A stretch of 64,000 bases of DNA from G963663315 sp965204925. GTDB taxonomy: Bacteria; Pseudomonadota; Gammaproteobacteria; Arenicellales; Poriferihabitantaceae. Below are positions 17,190 through 26,112 of the stretch, piece by piece. Where the stretch lies: NCBI GenBank assembly GCA_965204925.1, contig OZ242021.1, positions 1,302,001 through 1,366,000 of the forward strand, given 5' to 3'. Below the pieces are notes generated by a model. The model was not told the DNA's origin. It saw only the letters and a list, made by a program, of their open reading frames with translations, and did no database searches. The position numbers and the translations under genes were made by a program. The stretch's first letter is position 1. Every line of letters starts with the position of its first letter.

Positions 17190-18627
17190 GTCGATAATAT
17201 GGGCGTCCGTATTGCTTGCCGGGCTGAACGGCTGCAACTCGCCGCCGCAAACTCACTCGTCGATTGAGCAGGTTCAGAAACAAATTGAAGAGGTTCGCAG
17301 AAGCGCGGACAGCGCCGCCGGGGCGCCCGCATTGAAGCGCGTCAAGGCGCCGCGGATGAGTGTATGGCTGGACAAACGTATCACCGCGAGATTCAATGAT
17401 CTGGACGCGCGTTCGGCCATTGATCTGGTGGTGCAGGAACGGCCGGTGCGTTACAACACGGGCCATTCACCGGCGCAAACAGTTAAATGGTCGCCTTCGG
17501 CGTTAACTATCCGTGATCATCTCGATTCGATTACCGCCCAGGCGGACTGGATTTACCGGGTCGAAAAGGGGGTGGTCCAGGTTTACGATATTGAAACCCG
17601 TCATTTTGCGCTGGCAGCCCAGCCCGGAGCCGCACAGGCGAATATGAAGATGAGGAACCTTTCCGCATCGGACAGCGGCGGGTCGGACAACACGGTCAGC
17701 GTGGCCCTTGACCCGTATACGGCGGAACTTGCACAACTGGTGCGCTCCGTGCTCGGCATGGGAGCCGTCTCTTCAGGGGCGCAACAAATTGACCCGCGTA
17801 CGTCCGTCTCGATATTGCCGGCAGCGAATCAATTGGTAGTGACTGCCAGACCAAACGCGATGCGACGGGTCGAAGCCGTAATCCAGCGATACAATTTTTC
17901 GACAAGCGCCATTGTGCGCGTGCATATCTCGATTATGGAAGTCGATGTATCGGATTCGGAAAAACACAGTTTATTGCTCGACATCATGCGGCACAGTGAA
18001 AATTTTTCAGTTGGATTGGAAGTTATCGGAGATGTGACGGGGAGCGTTGGCACGCTGTCAGGGAGTGTCGATCATGCAAACAGTAATTATCGCGGCAGTG
18101 CGCTCGTTTACAACTGGCTGAAAAGGTTCGGCGATACGAGTATCGCGTACGACGATACGATCGAGATACTGAACAATCACGTGGCGAGCATCGACGCAAC
18201 GCGGACGGAGCGCTATGTGTCAAAAATCGCATTCACAGTGACCGGCAGCGGCAGTTCGGAGTCGAAGACTCCGGAAGTCGAGTTCTCGGAATTGCGCACC
18301 GGACTGGTGATTCATCTGCAACCAACAGTACAGGAGAATCAGATAACGTTACGCATGGCCTTGTCGCGTTCCACTCCGGTTGAGCGGATACCGTTCAATT
18401 TCTCCGGCATTGAAGGAGTGAATTTTGTCACCGATGACTTCAACCGGGTTTTATCGGTGTCCCTCAAGGACGGGGAACCGAGGTTGTTGATGTCTTTCTC
18501 GGAAGCCGTTGTCAGTGACAGAAAGGAAAAAATCCCGTATCTCGGCATATTGGGCAACCGCAGCGATACACGGGATCGGTCCCGGGAGACGATCATGCTC
18601 ATTACAGCAAACGTGGTTCCGGGTTGA
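17173..18627 (+). CDS. pilN: PilN-type IVB pilus secretin lipoprotein
   Basis: This protein of about 484 residues is an outer-membrane secretin. A GTG at 17173 or 17176 is preceded by GGGAGGCGAG, which favours it over the ATG at 17149. The lipobox LLAGLNGC sits just after the signal peptide. The STN-like segment (ITARFNDLDARSAIDLVV), an N-domain (VSILPAANQLVVTARPNAMRRVEAVI) and the C-terminal secretin core (RTGLVIHLQPTVQENQITLRMALS) occur in order. Lipoprotein secretins are typical of type IVB pili (BfpB, TcpC, PilN). It would form the pore for thin pilus export. Confidence 0.9.
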   Translation: MVKPGRSIIWASVLLAGLNGCNSPPQTHSSIEQVQKQIEEVRRSADSAAGAPALKRVKAPRMSVWLDKRITARFNDLDARSAIDLVVQERPVRYNTGHSPAQTVKWSPSALTIRDHLDSITAQADWIYRVEKGVVQVYDIETRHFALAAQPGAAQANMKMRNLSASDSGGSDNTVSVALDPYTAELAQLVRSVLGMGAVSSGAQQIDPRTSVSILPAANQLVVTARPNAMRRVEAVIQRYNFSTSAIVRVHISIMEVDVSDSEKHSLLLDIMRHSENFSVGLEVIGDVTGSVGTLSGSVDHANSNYRGSALVYNWLKRFGDTSIAYDDTIEILNNHVASIDATRTERYVSKIAFTVTGSGSSESKTPEVEFSELRTGLVIHLQPTVQENQITLRMALSRSTPVERIPFNFSGIEGVNFVTDDFNRVLSVSLKDGEPRLLMSFSEAVVSDRKEKIPYLGILGNRSDTRDRSRETIMLITANVVPG

Positions 18628-19823
18628 TGTCCTGGTCATCCCGCGTCCGGGTCAATGGCAAGAAGGTAGTGGTGATTTATGCTGCGGCGCAGTTGCCTAT
18701 ATCGACCCGTGTCGGCGCATGGCAAAAGTCGCGGGAAGTCCGTCGTCACTTGGCCAGAACACATACAAAGTACTGTTTCGTAGCGGCAAAATCCGGAGAA
18801 GGAGTCGAGGTCTGGTGGTCCGCCGAAGAACGGGGTGTTTCGATTGCAGCAAGCCTGGACAACTGGTATGCAATGAACCTGGAGGAAGACGGAGAAACTG
18901 CGGACGATTTTGTTGCCATCATAGCGTTTGATACGAGCGTATATCTGGCCGAGGTCGTGGACGGACTCGTTAAAACGGAGCGTATCGTCGATGAGAACAG
19001 CGCCCCGCAACATCTCGACCGTTACCGCGCGGAAAACCGTGTCATGCACGGTTTTATGGCAGGCAACCATAGTGGTCCGGTTGCACAGTATGTCGAGCTG
19101 GTACCGCTCCCGTTCAACTTGTCGGGCAATCGTTTTGAGCGTTCGGTCGTCGTCTTTTTACGCAATCGGCTGTATCACCCGACGTATATGGCGCCGGTAT
19201 TGATCCTGTTCACGATCGCTGCGCTGGGCCAGATTGATTGGGGGCGCTTGCAGGACAGGGTAATGAACCGCGCCCGCGTGGATGCGAACGAGCGGCAGGA
19301 GCCGGCTGTCCCGACTGTAAGCCATGCCGGTGGCGCAATGCTGCGTGAACTGGTCAGGTTCATGTGGCGCCTGGATGTATTGTACGGAGACGGATTGCAG
19401 CGACTGGAATTCACGTATCCGTCAAGCGTCGTGTTGGGCGGGCAGTCACTTGAATATCTGTCGCAGGCAAAGGATTTTGCGGACCGGCATCATGGTCAGC
19501 TCAGATGGAACTCGGCGGGATGGGCAATCGCTATGGAGATCCCCATGCCGGACGCTATGCAGAAAATCCCTGTGCCAACCTCAGTGTTGCTTGAAAATAT
19601 GTCGCGGGGCTGGCCGGCTCTTGATCTGGTTGAGGGTTCGGTCAATGGCTATACCAGCGTCACGAGCTTCAACATAGACCAGACCGGTATTAACACATTC
19701 GATCTGATCGATATAGCGCAGCGGCTCGACGGTTATCCAGCGGTCATCAGCCGCTTGTCATGCAGCTATGCGGACTATCGTCTGTCCGATTGTGAACTGT
19801 CAATTGAAACCAGAACGTTATAG
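18627..19823 (+). CDS. pilO: PilO-like type IVB pilus assembly protein
   Basis: This 398-residue protein has a cytosolic N-terminal half and a single membrane helix near residues 186-204 (MAPVLILFTIAALGQI). A periplasmic C-terminal half ends with a paired-Cys region (SRLSCSYADYRLSDCEL). This arrangement and its place between secretin and PilP fit PilO2-type proteins of R64-like pili, which bridge the inner membrane and the secretin. The ATG at 18627 overlaps the secretin stop. The identification is mainly by architecture and order. Confidence 0.7.
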   Translation: MSWSSRVRVNGKKVVVIYAAAQLPISTRVGAWQKSREVRRHLARTHTKYCFVAAKSGEGVEVWWSAEERGVSIAASLDNWYAMNLEEDGETADDFVAIIAFDTSVYLAEVVDGLVKTERIVDENSAPQHLDRYRAENRVMHGFMAGNHSGPVAQYVELVPLPFNLSGNRFERSVVVFLRNRLYHPTYMAPVLILFTIAALGQIDWGRLQDRVMNRARVDANERQEPAVPTVSHAGGAMLRELVRFMWRLDVLYGDGLQRLEFTYPSSVVLGGQSLEYLSQAKDFADRHHGQLRWNSAGWAIAMEIPMPDAMQKIPVPTSVLLENMSRGWPALDLVEGSVNGYTSVTSFNIDQTGINTFDLIDIAQRLDGYPAVISRLSCSYADYRLSDCELSIETRTL

Positions 19824-19835
19824 CAAGAGGCAGGT

Positions 19836-20564
19836 ATGAAAATAACGGTAAGACGTCTGTTGCTGTTGTGTATCGGCATGTTGACAAATTCACTGGTCGT
19901 ATCGGCGCAGACAGAAGCAGTATCGGCGCAGACAGAAGCAATGGATACACAAGGACAGGAGGCGCCGCCACAAGAGCGCCGGATGGAGGCGGTATCAACC
20001 GCGGCAACTCCTGACTATACGGCTTATATCCGGCCTCTCGATAAACTGCGGTCCGAGCTGTCACAGCAACAGGCGCTGCTTCAAACAGCCGTTGATATAA
20101 CAACCCGCCTCGATCAGTTGCGTAATCTGGGAAGCGGATCGGACATTCTGATTCTGCTCGACGAGGATTTGAGCCAGACAGAAAGGATCCGGGCAGTCTT
20201 GTCGGATAAAAATCACGCATCACCGGATGAACTGGCCTCTATTCGCGCAGAGGTCGAACTCCTCAAGTCGATCGTTATGCAGACACGGCAACAAACCGCG
20301 CCGTCCGTTGTTGCAGACGCACAAGCGCCCTGGACGCCGGGGGCGTCAAGCATCCGGTATGTGCAAGGCGCGGACAACGCAACGGCCGGATTCGTATCGA
20401 TCCTGACCGGGACGGGCGCCAGTGTCGTTCTGAAAGCGGGTCAATCCGTAAAAATCACCGGAAAAACGGTTTTGCTGGATTCGGTCGAACCCGGGTCTGA
20501 TGGGCACATCCTCATACATTTTCTGGTTGACGGAAAATTGAAGACTGTCCGGTATCCGCAATGA
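19836..20564 (+). CDS. pilP: PilP-like periplasmic pilus protein
   Basis: This 242-residue protein has a signal peptide ending near VVSA and a perfect 21-base tandem repeat that doubles VSAQTEA. A helical region (LRSELSQQQALLQTAVDITTRL) follows, then a C-terminal compact domain with VVLKAGQSVKITGKTVLLDSVEPG that resembles PilP HR/beta-sandwich domains. It lies between PilO-like and PilQ-like genes. PilP links PilO to the secretin. The repeat is in frame and may be a recent duplication. The product call is by order and fold pattern. Confidence 0.65.
   Translation: MKITVRRLLLLCIGMLTNSLVVSAQTEAVSAQTEAMDTQGQEAPPQERRMEAVSTAATPDYTAYIRPLDKLRSELSQQQALLQTAVDITTRLDQLRNLGSGSDILILLDEDLSQTERIRAVLSDKNHASPDELASIRAEVELLKSIVMQTRQQTAPSVVADAQAPWTPGASSIRYVQGADNATAGFVSILTGTGASVVLKAGQSVKITGKTVLLDSVEPGSDGHILIHFLVDGKLKTVRYPQ
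19899..19940 (+). repeat. Two 21-bp direct repeats inside the pilP-like gene
   Basis: A 21-base unit beginning GTATCGGCGCAGACAGAAG occurs twice with no spacer and no mismatch. It duplicates seven residues just after the signal peptide. Slippage at such a site could vary the linker length. Confidence 0.9.
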
Positions 20565-22087
20565 AAAGATTTCTGTTCCAGCGTGCGCCATCGCCGGTAC
20601 TTGAAACTGCATCCTTTGTCTGGACTACCGACAACCAGATCAATGATTACATTGTGTCGAATAATCTTGATGTGGTAGTGCGTCCGAGCGGAGAAATTTT
20701 TGCCGCGGAGAATGTTGACGAGCGCTTGCTGCGCGGTCTGGTCATGATCGTAAAGAGCCGGCTTAAGACAGAGAGTACGGTAAAGATGGTATCGCCTATC
20801 GAATTGCGGCAGCTGAAAAAGAAACACATCAGGAGAAGCACAGAAGTCCGGCCGGAGGAAGCGGCACAAACAGGCAACGCTACGGTCGAATATGTGCTGG
20901 CAAAGGCAGTCGACTCGAAAGCCAGCGATATCTATCTCGATATCAGGAGGGAGACCGCGATTCTGTCATTCCGCATATTCGGTGTCATCCGGCGTGTCGA
21001 ACAGTTCGATGTCGAGATTGCCAAGGGTATAGCGCGCGGTATGTGGAACCGTTCAGGGCGCTCGCAGTGGGTTGAATCGGATCCGGTCGATACTGCATTT
21101 ACCTACGATCACGAAGGGCGCGAGTACCGTATCCGCGGCAGTTCGCTCAAAGACACGCGAGGCAATTCAATCGTCTGCCGGGTGCGTGACCCGGGCTACA
21201 TATTACCGCTTGATAAAAGTGGTTACAGCGATCACCAGACCTCGTTGATTAAACGCATCTGCATGGCGCCCGGCGGACTGATACTGATCACCGGGGAAAC
21301 GAACTCGGGCAAATCGACGACAATCTCGGCTCTGATCGATTCTTCGCCCCGCAACCAGCGCATGATCGAGATCGCCGACCCGTGCGAGGTCGAGTTTGAT
21401 CATTGCACTCACGTTGAACTCGACCATTACCGTGAAAATGCCAACGAGGCTTTCAAAAACATACTGGCGGCGACAGTGAGACAGAATCCGGATGCTTTGG
21501 TGCTGGGAGAAATCCGGGATGAGATCACCGCCCAGGCTGCCCAGAACATGGCGATCCAGGGCAAGCGGGTGTTCTCCACATTACACACGCAATCCTGTGT
21601 CGCCGCCATACCCCGTCTGGCCAGTTTTGGTGTGGACCATTACCTGTTGTCGTTGCGGGAATTTATTGCGGGCATTGTCAATCAGAATCTGGTGCCCCTG
21701 GTCTGCCAGCGCTGTTGCCGGGACAAGCATGGCGACTCCAACAAGGACCGCCGCTATCGCGCCCTGTTCGGGCCGGATATCCGATATATCAACGAGGCAG
21801 GCTGCGACCGATGTGTGTCTGGAGTGGTGGGCCAGACACTGGTTGCGGAAGTATATCCATTTTTTCTTGATCGCAAGGATGCGCACAAACATATTTCCAA
21901 TCATGAATTATTCCGTCTTGAAACATACATGAGAGAGGAGTTCAACATCCAGTCGAAACAGGACCATGCCAAAGAGAAGGTGCGTCTCGGATTGATAGAC
22001 CCCGAGAAGACGGAAGAGATAATCGGTGAATGGACGTTCGACTATGAGCTGAAATTAACAGACTTGCTGGTTGCCGATCATGCGTAA
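20561..22087 (+). CDS. pilQ: PilQ-type pilus assembly ATPase (GspE family)
   Basis: This 508-residue secretion ATPase drives pilin polymerisation. The KASDIYLDIRRE segment (about 120-131) is the usual N-domain marker. Walker A is GETNSGKST at 245-253, followed by an Asp box (MIEIADPCEVEF). Walker B is NPDALVLGEIRDE near 310, and the His box is FSTLHTQS. A CxxCC...CDRC pair near residues 387-427 could be a metal site as in GspE. The Walker A has N where most homologues have G. The gene overlaps pilP by four bases. Confidence 0.9.
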   Translation: MKRFLFQRAPSPVLETASFVWTTDNQINDYIVSNNLDVVVRPSGEIFAAENVDERLLRGLVMIVKSRLKTESTVKMVSPIELRQLKKKHIRRSTEVRPEEAAQTGNATVEYVLAKAVDSKASDIYLDIRRETAILSFRIFGVIRRVEQFDVEIAKGIARGMWNRSGRSQWVESDPVDTAFTYDHEGREYRIRGSSLKDTRGNSIVCRVRDPGYILPLDKSGYSDHQTSLIKRICMAPGGLILITGETNSGKSTTISALIDSSPRNQRMIEIADPCEVEFDHCTHVELDHYRENANEAFKNILAATVRQNPDALVLGEIRDEITAQAAQNMAIQGKRVFSTLHTQSCVAAIPRLASFGVDHYLLSLREFIAGIVNQNLVPLVCQRCCRDKHGDSNKDRRYRALFGPDIRYINEAGCDRCVSGVVGQTLVAEVYPFFLDRKDAHKHISNHELFRLETYMREEFNIQSKQDHAKEKVRLGLIDPEKTEEIIGEWTFDYELKLTDLLVADHA

Positions 22088-23111
22088 GGGGATCAGGAAC
22101 TGGATCAACCGCACCCTGATATTCCCGCGTCAGCACCGGCTGCTGTTTTATTCCGTCATTGGCGCCCAACTGCGTGCCGGGGCATCGTTCGTCTCGGCTT
22201 GCGAAACGCTGGCAAAACTGACCGATTTGTTACCGGCGCTGCGTAAAATTGCAAAAGCCGGCGCCCAGGCGGGGCATGAGGGACGCTCTGTGGTTGATGG
22301 TCTGGCCGATACCGGCATGCTGCCGGAAATGGACATCGGCGTGTTTCGGATCGCCGAAGCGCGCGGCACACTGGCTGAAGCAGTGGAAGCGGTCGAATCA
22401 CGGGCATCGGACAAACTGGGGTTCACCGACAGGGTCGTACTACCCAATCTCTATTATGTCTTTCTTTTCAGTATCCTGGTTTTTTTTGCATTTGAAGCGG
22501 AGGATTTTGCGAAGGGTCTTTTTTTGGCTGACAGCACGGACAATGCTGCAATCAGGCTGAGCGCCTGGCTGAACGCCTGGGGGAGCATAACGGGCGCCGG
22601 CTTTGCCGCCCTCGTGTGTGTGATCACATACGGAAAGCTGTCATGGACCGGTCCATTACGGCGCACGCTGCTGTTTTTCGACACCGAGGGACGCTATCAA
22701 TTCGGGCTCCGCTTCTGTTCCCTGGCCGAAATGCTGGCCAGGAACGGGGCCAGTCATCTTGAGATACTGGATGCAGCCGAATCCGTCATGGGCGGCCGGT
22801 TCACACAACATCATATCCGTTCCGCCAGGACCGCTATGAATGTACACGGCATGGCGTTTGAAGACGCCATTGGCGGTGGTCTGTTAACGGCCGAGCATGC
22901 CGAACTACTGTCCGGTATGGCGCCGGGCGGGCGGCGCGACCTCTACCCACAGGCATTTCGCACAGTGGGGCTGGTGCAGAAAAGAATACTGGAGACACGC
23001 TACATGGTGGCGGAAGGGATGTTGCGGGCATTCCTGCTGCTGTCGATCATGCTGTTGCTCATTACGCTGGGCAAGGGAATGTACGGGACGCTCACGAATA
23101 TAGCGGCATAA
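22080..23111 (+). CDS. pilR: PilR-type inner-membrane platform protein (GspF family)
   Basis: This 343-residue GspF/PilC-like protein has two cytosolic helical repeats (for example LRAGASFVSACETLAKL and LARNGASHLEILDAAESV). Each precedes a membrane segment, with hydrophobic stretches near 120-140, 160-185 and 315-340. It is the platform on which the pilus ATPase acts. The ATG at 22080 overlaps the pilQ stop. Order and length match R64 PilR. Confidence 0.87.
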   Translation: MRKGIRNWINRTLIFPRQHRLLFYSVIGAQLRAGASFVSACETLAKLTDLLPALRKIAKAGAQAGHEGRSVVDGLADTGMLPEMDIGVFRIAEARGTLAEAVEAVESRASDKLGFTDRVVLPNLYYVFLFSILVFFAFEAEDFAKGLFLADSTDNAAIRLSAWLNAWGSITGAGFAALVCVITYGKLSWTGPLRRTLLFFDTEGRYQFGLRFCSLAEMLARNGASHLEILDAAESVMGGRFTQHHIRSARTAMNVHGMAFEDAIGGGLLTAEHAELLSGMAPGGRRDLYPQAFRTVGLVQKRILETRYMVAEGMLRAFLLLSIMLLLITLGKGMYGTLTNIAA

Positions 23112-23137
23112 CAGTTACACATCACGAGGAAACCAAA

Positions 23138-23599
23138 ATGAAAGAACGGTCGGAAATGAGGAGAGAAGAGGGGTTGACGTTACCCGAAATGCTGGTATGG
23201 CTGGGCGTCTTTGCGGTGGTCGGTACATTCATTGCCGTGCAGGGTTCGGGGATTCTCTCCGGCACCCGTCTCGAGCAGGCCAACCAGGAAGTGCACAGTG
23301 TGATTCTGGCAGCGCAAAGCTGGCGCAGCCTGAAGGGCAACTATACCGGCGTGAACATCAAGCAACTGGAGGATAACGGCTACAACATCAATTTTGAGCT
23401 GAACGGCAACAAGGGAGTGAATCTGTACGATGAGGACGTACAAATCGTATCGCGTTCGGCGCAAGCAGCGGAGGTACGATATGTCACCACATCGGAAAAA
23501 GACTGTAACCAACTGAAAGCCCGGGTCGAACTTCTGCCCAACATAACAGGCGAAGTCTGCGATTCGACCGGTAACTCGAGATTGAGATTCAGTCTTTAG
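23138..23599 (+). CDS. pilS: PilS-type prepilin (type IVB major pilin candidate)
   Basis: This 153-residue prepilin has a short charged leader (MKERSEMRREEG) cut after Gly, giving a mature LTLPEMLVWLGVFAV start. Glu5 of the mature protein is present and the hydrophobic helix follows. Two C-terminal cysteines (KDCNQL and GEVCDS) could form the usual disulfide loop. A GAGGAAACC ribosome site lies upstream. It follows the platform gene, as pilS does in R64-type operons. No prepilin peptidase gene is in the window, so a peptidase elsewhere must process it. Confidence 0.85.
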   Translation: MKERSEMRREEGLTLPEMLVWLGVFAVVGTFIAVQGSGILSGTRLEQANQEVHSVILAAQSWRSLKGNYTGVNIKQLEDNGYNINFELNGNKGVNLYDEDVQIVSRSAQAAEVRYVTTSEKDCNQLKARVELLPNITGEVCDSTGNSRLRFSL

Positions 23600-23602
23600 C
23601 CG

Positions 23603-24052
23603 ATGAATCCGGGCGAGGTCATCATAATCCTCTTTATCATGTTCGTTCTGGCAGTGGCCGGGACGCGCTGGCAGCAATGGCGTGACGAGGCGGAGTTATC
23701 CTACGATTTCAGGGTCGCCAGTGACGTGGCTCTGCGCTATGCCAACCTCAAATGCTCCAGTCCCCCGCAAGGAGCGGTCACGCTGGATAGCGCGGCCGCC
23801 GATTTGGGGCTCGTTGTCCGGGTCGAACACCCGCAACGCTGGCGCATTCTGTTAACACCGAGGCCGGGGCTGACCGGGCCTGCAACAGCGCTTCGCTATC
23901 TGATCGCAGCCGATACCTGGCAGTGGGTGTATTTGCTTGATACCTATCCGGCTGTAGCGCGAGCGAACCATATCGATCTGCACATCAAGCGCAGGCCCGC
24001 ATCCCCGAACCGGCTCGGGTTCCAGGGTCTTTTGGAAAACACACTATGTTGA
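23603..24052 (+). CDS. Membrane-anchored pilus-operon protein, unknown
   Basis: This 149-residue protein is not recognised. It has one N-terminal hydrophobic helix (about 5-20) with no G-F/L prepilin site, and a soluble remainder with few cysteines. It starts three bases after the prepilin gene and overlaps the next prepilin-like gene by seven bases, so it belongs to the pilus unit. It could be an unprocessed pilin-like or assembly protein. Confidence 0.6.
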   Translation: MNPGEVIIILFIMFVLAVAGTRWQQWRDEAELSYDFRVASDVALRYANLKCSSPPQGAVTLDSAAADLGLVVRVEHPQRWRILLTPRPGLTGPATALRYLIAADTWQWVYLLDTYPAVARANHIDLHIKRRPASPNRLGFQGLLENTLC

Positions 24053-24960
24053 TCGAACGACAAAACAATGAAAACATGAACGGTGAGAGCGGTTTCACGC
24101 TCCTTGAGCTGACCATTGTTCTGGCGGTCATATCGACGCTGGCGGGCGCCTGGTATCAATGGAAGCAGTCCGTGCTGAGGGAAAGCGCCGCGCAGAAGAC
24201 AGCAGATGGCATCGTGCTGATCGAAGAAGCCCTGTACAGTTATCGACTGGATCAACGCCCGACGCCCGTTGACCCCGACTTTCCGTATGAATGGCCCGTA
24301 TCTCTGGGCGACCTCGACCCTTACCTGCCCGGCATCGCGCGCGGACGCAACGGAGTAGGCCAGCCCTATGACCTGATCCCGCCGCCGGCGCCGGTCATGC
24401 GCACTACGCCGATAAAAATCAAAACGGACATGCTGACGGCGGAAAGGGCGGAAGACGTGGCCCGGCTGTTCCCGTTGAATGGCAAAATCGGGCCGCTGGA
24501 CAGTCCGCCGCTTGCGCCTGGCTGGGTGGTTGTCATTGTGCCGGTCCCCGGACACGAAGCGGCGCGTGAAGCGATGCTGGCGCGCGACGGAGCGAAGGAC
24601 ATGAGAGGTGATCTGGACATGGGCGATCACAATATCGTTGGCGTTGCCGATGAAATTGTCATTGGTAATCAGGGTTTGAACACAAATGACGTCGATCTGC
24701 TCAATCAGATGTCGGCATTGAACTGCCCCAATGCAGTGCAAATCAATGCCGGAATCGCGCGATGTGCCCAGCCGCCACAGTGCAGGATCTGCTATGAGGT
24801 AAAGAGGATACACGGCAGTGGAACGCAATGTGACCCCGATGCTGGTATACAATGCAGCGGCTGGGCATCGGGTACGGGGTCGTGGACGCCTTGGGAAATT
24901 GATGACACTGACGACCGTCCCGGCTGGTGCGAAACGCGCTACAGAGTGGAGTGCAGATAG
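24046..24960 (+). CDS. pilV: PilV-like minor pilin / tip adhesin
   Basis: This 304-residue prepilin-like protein has a GESG-FTLLELTIVLAV cleavage site and mature Glu5. The body is long for a pilin. Near residues 185-200 the sequence DMRGDLDMGDHNIVGVADEI resembles the tail-fibre-like region of PilV adhesins of thin pili. The last 70 residues hold about seven cysteines. PilV sits at the pilus tip and recognises recipients. No shufflon-type repeats or recombinase are visible, so the C-terminus seems fixed. Name by layout and motif; moderate certainty. Confidence 0.65.
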   Translation: MLIERQNNENMNGESGFTLLELTIVLAVISTLAGAWYQWKQSVLRESAAQKTADGIVLIEEALYSYRLDQRPTPVDPDFPYEWPVSLGDLDPYLPGIARGRNGVGQPYDLIPPPAPVMRTTPIKIKTDMLTAERAEDVARLFPLNGKIGPLDSPPLAPGWVVVIVPVPGHEAAREAMLARDGAKDMRGDLDMGDHNIVGVADEIVIGNQGLNTNDVDLLNQMSALNCPNAVQINAGIARCAQPPQCRICYEVKRIHGSGTQCDPDAGIQCSGWASGTGSWTPWEIDDTDDRPGWCETRYRVECR

Positions 24961-24993
24961 CTGTCGCAAAACCTGAACCTGGCCGGAAACAAT

Positions 24994-25728
24994 ATGTCTG
25001 CAATAACGTTGAAATCCATGACCGCGATCGTTTCCGGTTTTTTCACGTTCCTTGCGGCCGCCTCTGGAACAGATGTTGCTATCAGTGTGGCTGAAACGAG
25101 GTGGATGCTGAACGAACTCACCGTCGCTGAAGAAGAAAGATGCAGTCCCTATGAGCGCGGCAGGCACTATTTCTACTCGCAGGATGTTGAGTCTCTCGTT
25201 GCCGAACAGCTGGGCGGCATTTATGGACCCTATACCGGAACCTGTTTTGCCTCTCTTCATGAAACCTCGATTGAACATATCGTGGCCCTCAGCGAGGCCC
25301 ACGACAGTGGGTTGTGCGCGGCGCCTCCGGCTGTACGCCGCCAATTCGCCTCGGACCTGCGCAACCTGACTCTGGCTTCATCCACCGTCAATAAGGAAAA
25401 ATCCGCCAGGGACGCCGCTCACTGGCAACCGCGGCGTAATCGCTGCTGGTTCGCGGCTCGCGTTATTGATGTCCGCTCAGTCTGGGGACTGACCATTGAC
25501 GCCGACGAAAAGGCGGCTTTGTCAGCAATCCTCGATCAGTGCGACAGCACGGCGCTGGAGGTGACGGAGTGCCATGTTGCGGACGCCCTGATGCAGTATG
25601 ACGACAACAGGAATGGACGTATCACCTGTTCGGAAGCGCGGGCGCACGGCATTGCGCCCGTGTTGCGCAGCCATCCGGCTTACGCCTGGATGACGGACGG
25701 TGACAATGACGGCAAGGTATGTGAATAA
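24994..25728 (+). CDS. Secreted HNH endonuclease with excalibur calcium-binding tail
   Basis: This 244-residue protein has a hydrophobic leader (to about residue 25). An HNH/GmrSD-type nuclease core follows: SIEHIVALSEAHDSG, then DLRNLTLA, then VNKEKSARD and a W-P-RNRCWFA block. The end is an excalibur-like calcium site, DDNRNGRITCSEARAHGIAPV and DGDNDGKVCE. The family is extracellular or periplasmic nuclease. It lies 33 bases after the pilus genes on the same strand. It may attack DNA outside or in the periplasm, or serve nutrition. A link to conjugation is inference from position. Confidence 0.8.
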   Translation: MSAITLKSMTAIVSGFFTFLAAASGTDVAISVAETRWMLNELTVAEEERCSPYERGRHYFYSQDVESLVAEQLGGIYGPYTGTCFASLHETSIEHIVALSEAHDSGLCAAPPAVRRQFASDLRNLTLASSTVNKEKSARDAAHWQPRRNRCWFAARVIDVRSVWGLTIDADEKAALSAILDQCDSTALEVTECHVADALMQYDDNRNGRITCSEARAHGIAPVLRSHPAYAWMTDGDNDGKVCE

Positions 25729-25817
25729 GCCGGTAAAATTCATATCCATTCCGGCATATGCGGGATCGGATTTTTCATGGTAGGATCGACGTCGGTCTGT
25801 TACTGTCAGGAGCCGCC

Positions 25818-26021
25818 ATGAGTGAGAAAAAAAAGCTGATTGCCGAAATGCTGGAACTGCAACGCAAATTCATAGAATATGACCGCGAATCGGGCATGTG
25901 TCAGGAGAGTTACTGGATGGACGATGAAAATCATCCGCTGAACAACTATCGTAATATCTATGCAGAGAAAGCGACCCGCGTGGTCGACCTCGCCCATGAG
26001 GAGAAAGGTTCCACACGCTGA
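25818..26021 (+). CDS. Small conserved hypothetical protein
   Basis: This 67-residue soluble, charged and helical protein is not recognised. The ATG at 25818 follows a CAGGAGCCGCC ribosome-binding site, which decides this start over an upstream ATG at 25758. The sequence MSEKKKLIAEMLELQRKF begins an amphipathic helix, and the C-terminal half is rich in acidic residues and Tyr/Asn. No neighbour gives a clear function. Confidence 0.65.
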   Translation: MSEKKKLIAEMLELQRKFIEYDRESGMCQESYWMDDENHPLNNYRNIYAEKATRVVDLAHEEKGSTR

Positions 26022-26112
26022 CCTCTGCTCACCGCACGCGACTCTTCAGAGCGGAACATTCGGTACGCCCTGTTGATACGCCCGGCCCCTGTGCGGCAGA
26101 TACGCCGGGATT

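Noticed and set aside
23944..25344. 466-codon minus-strand ORF
   Set aside because: It lies antisense to the PilV-like and HNH nuclease genes, which have clear motifs; the ORF has Arg-rich shadow composition.
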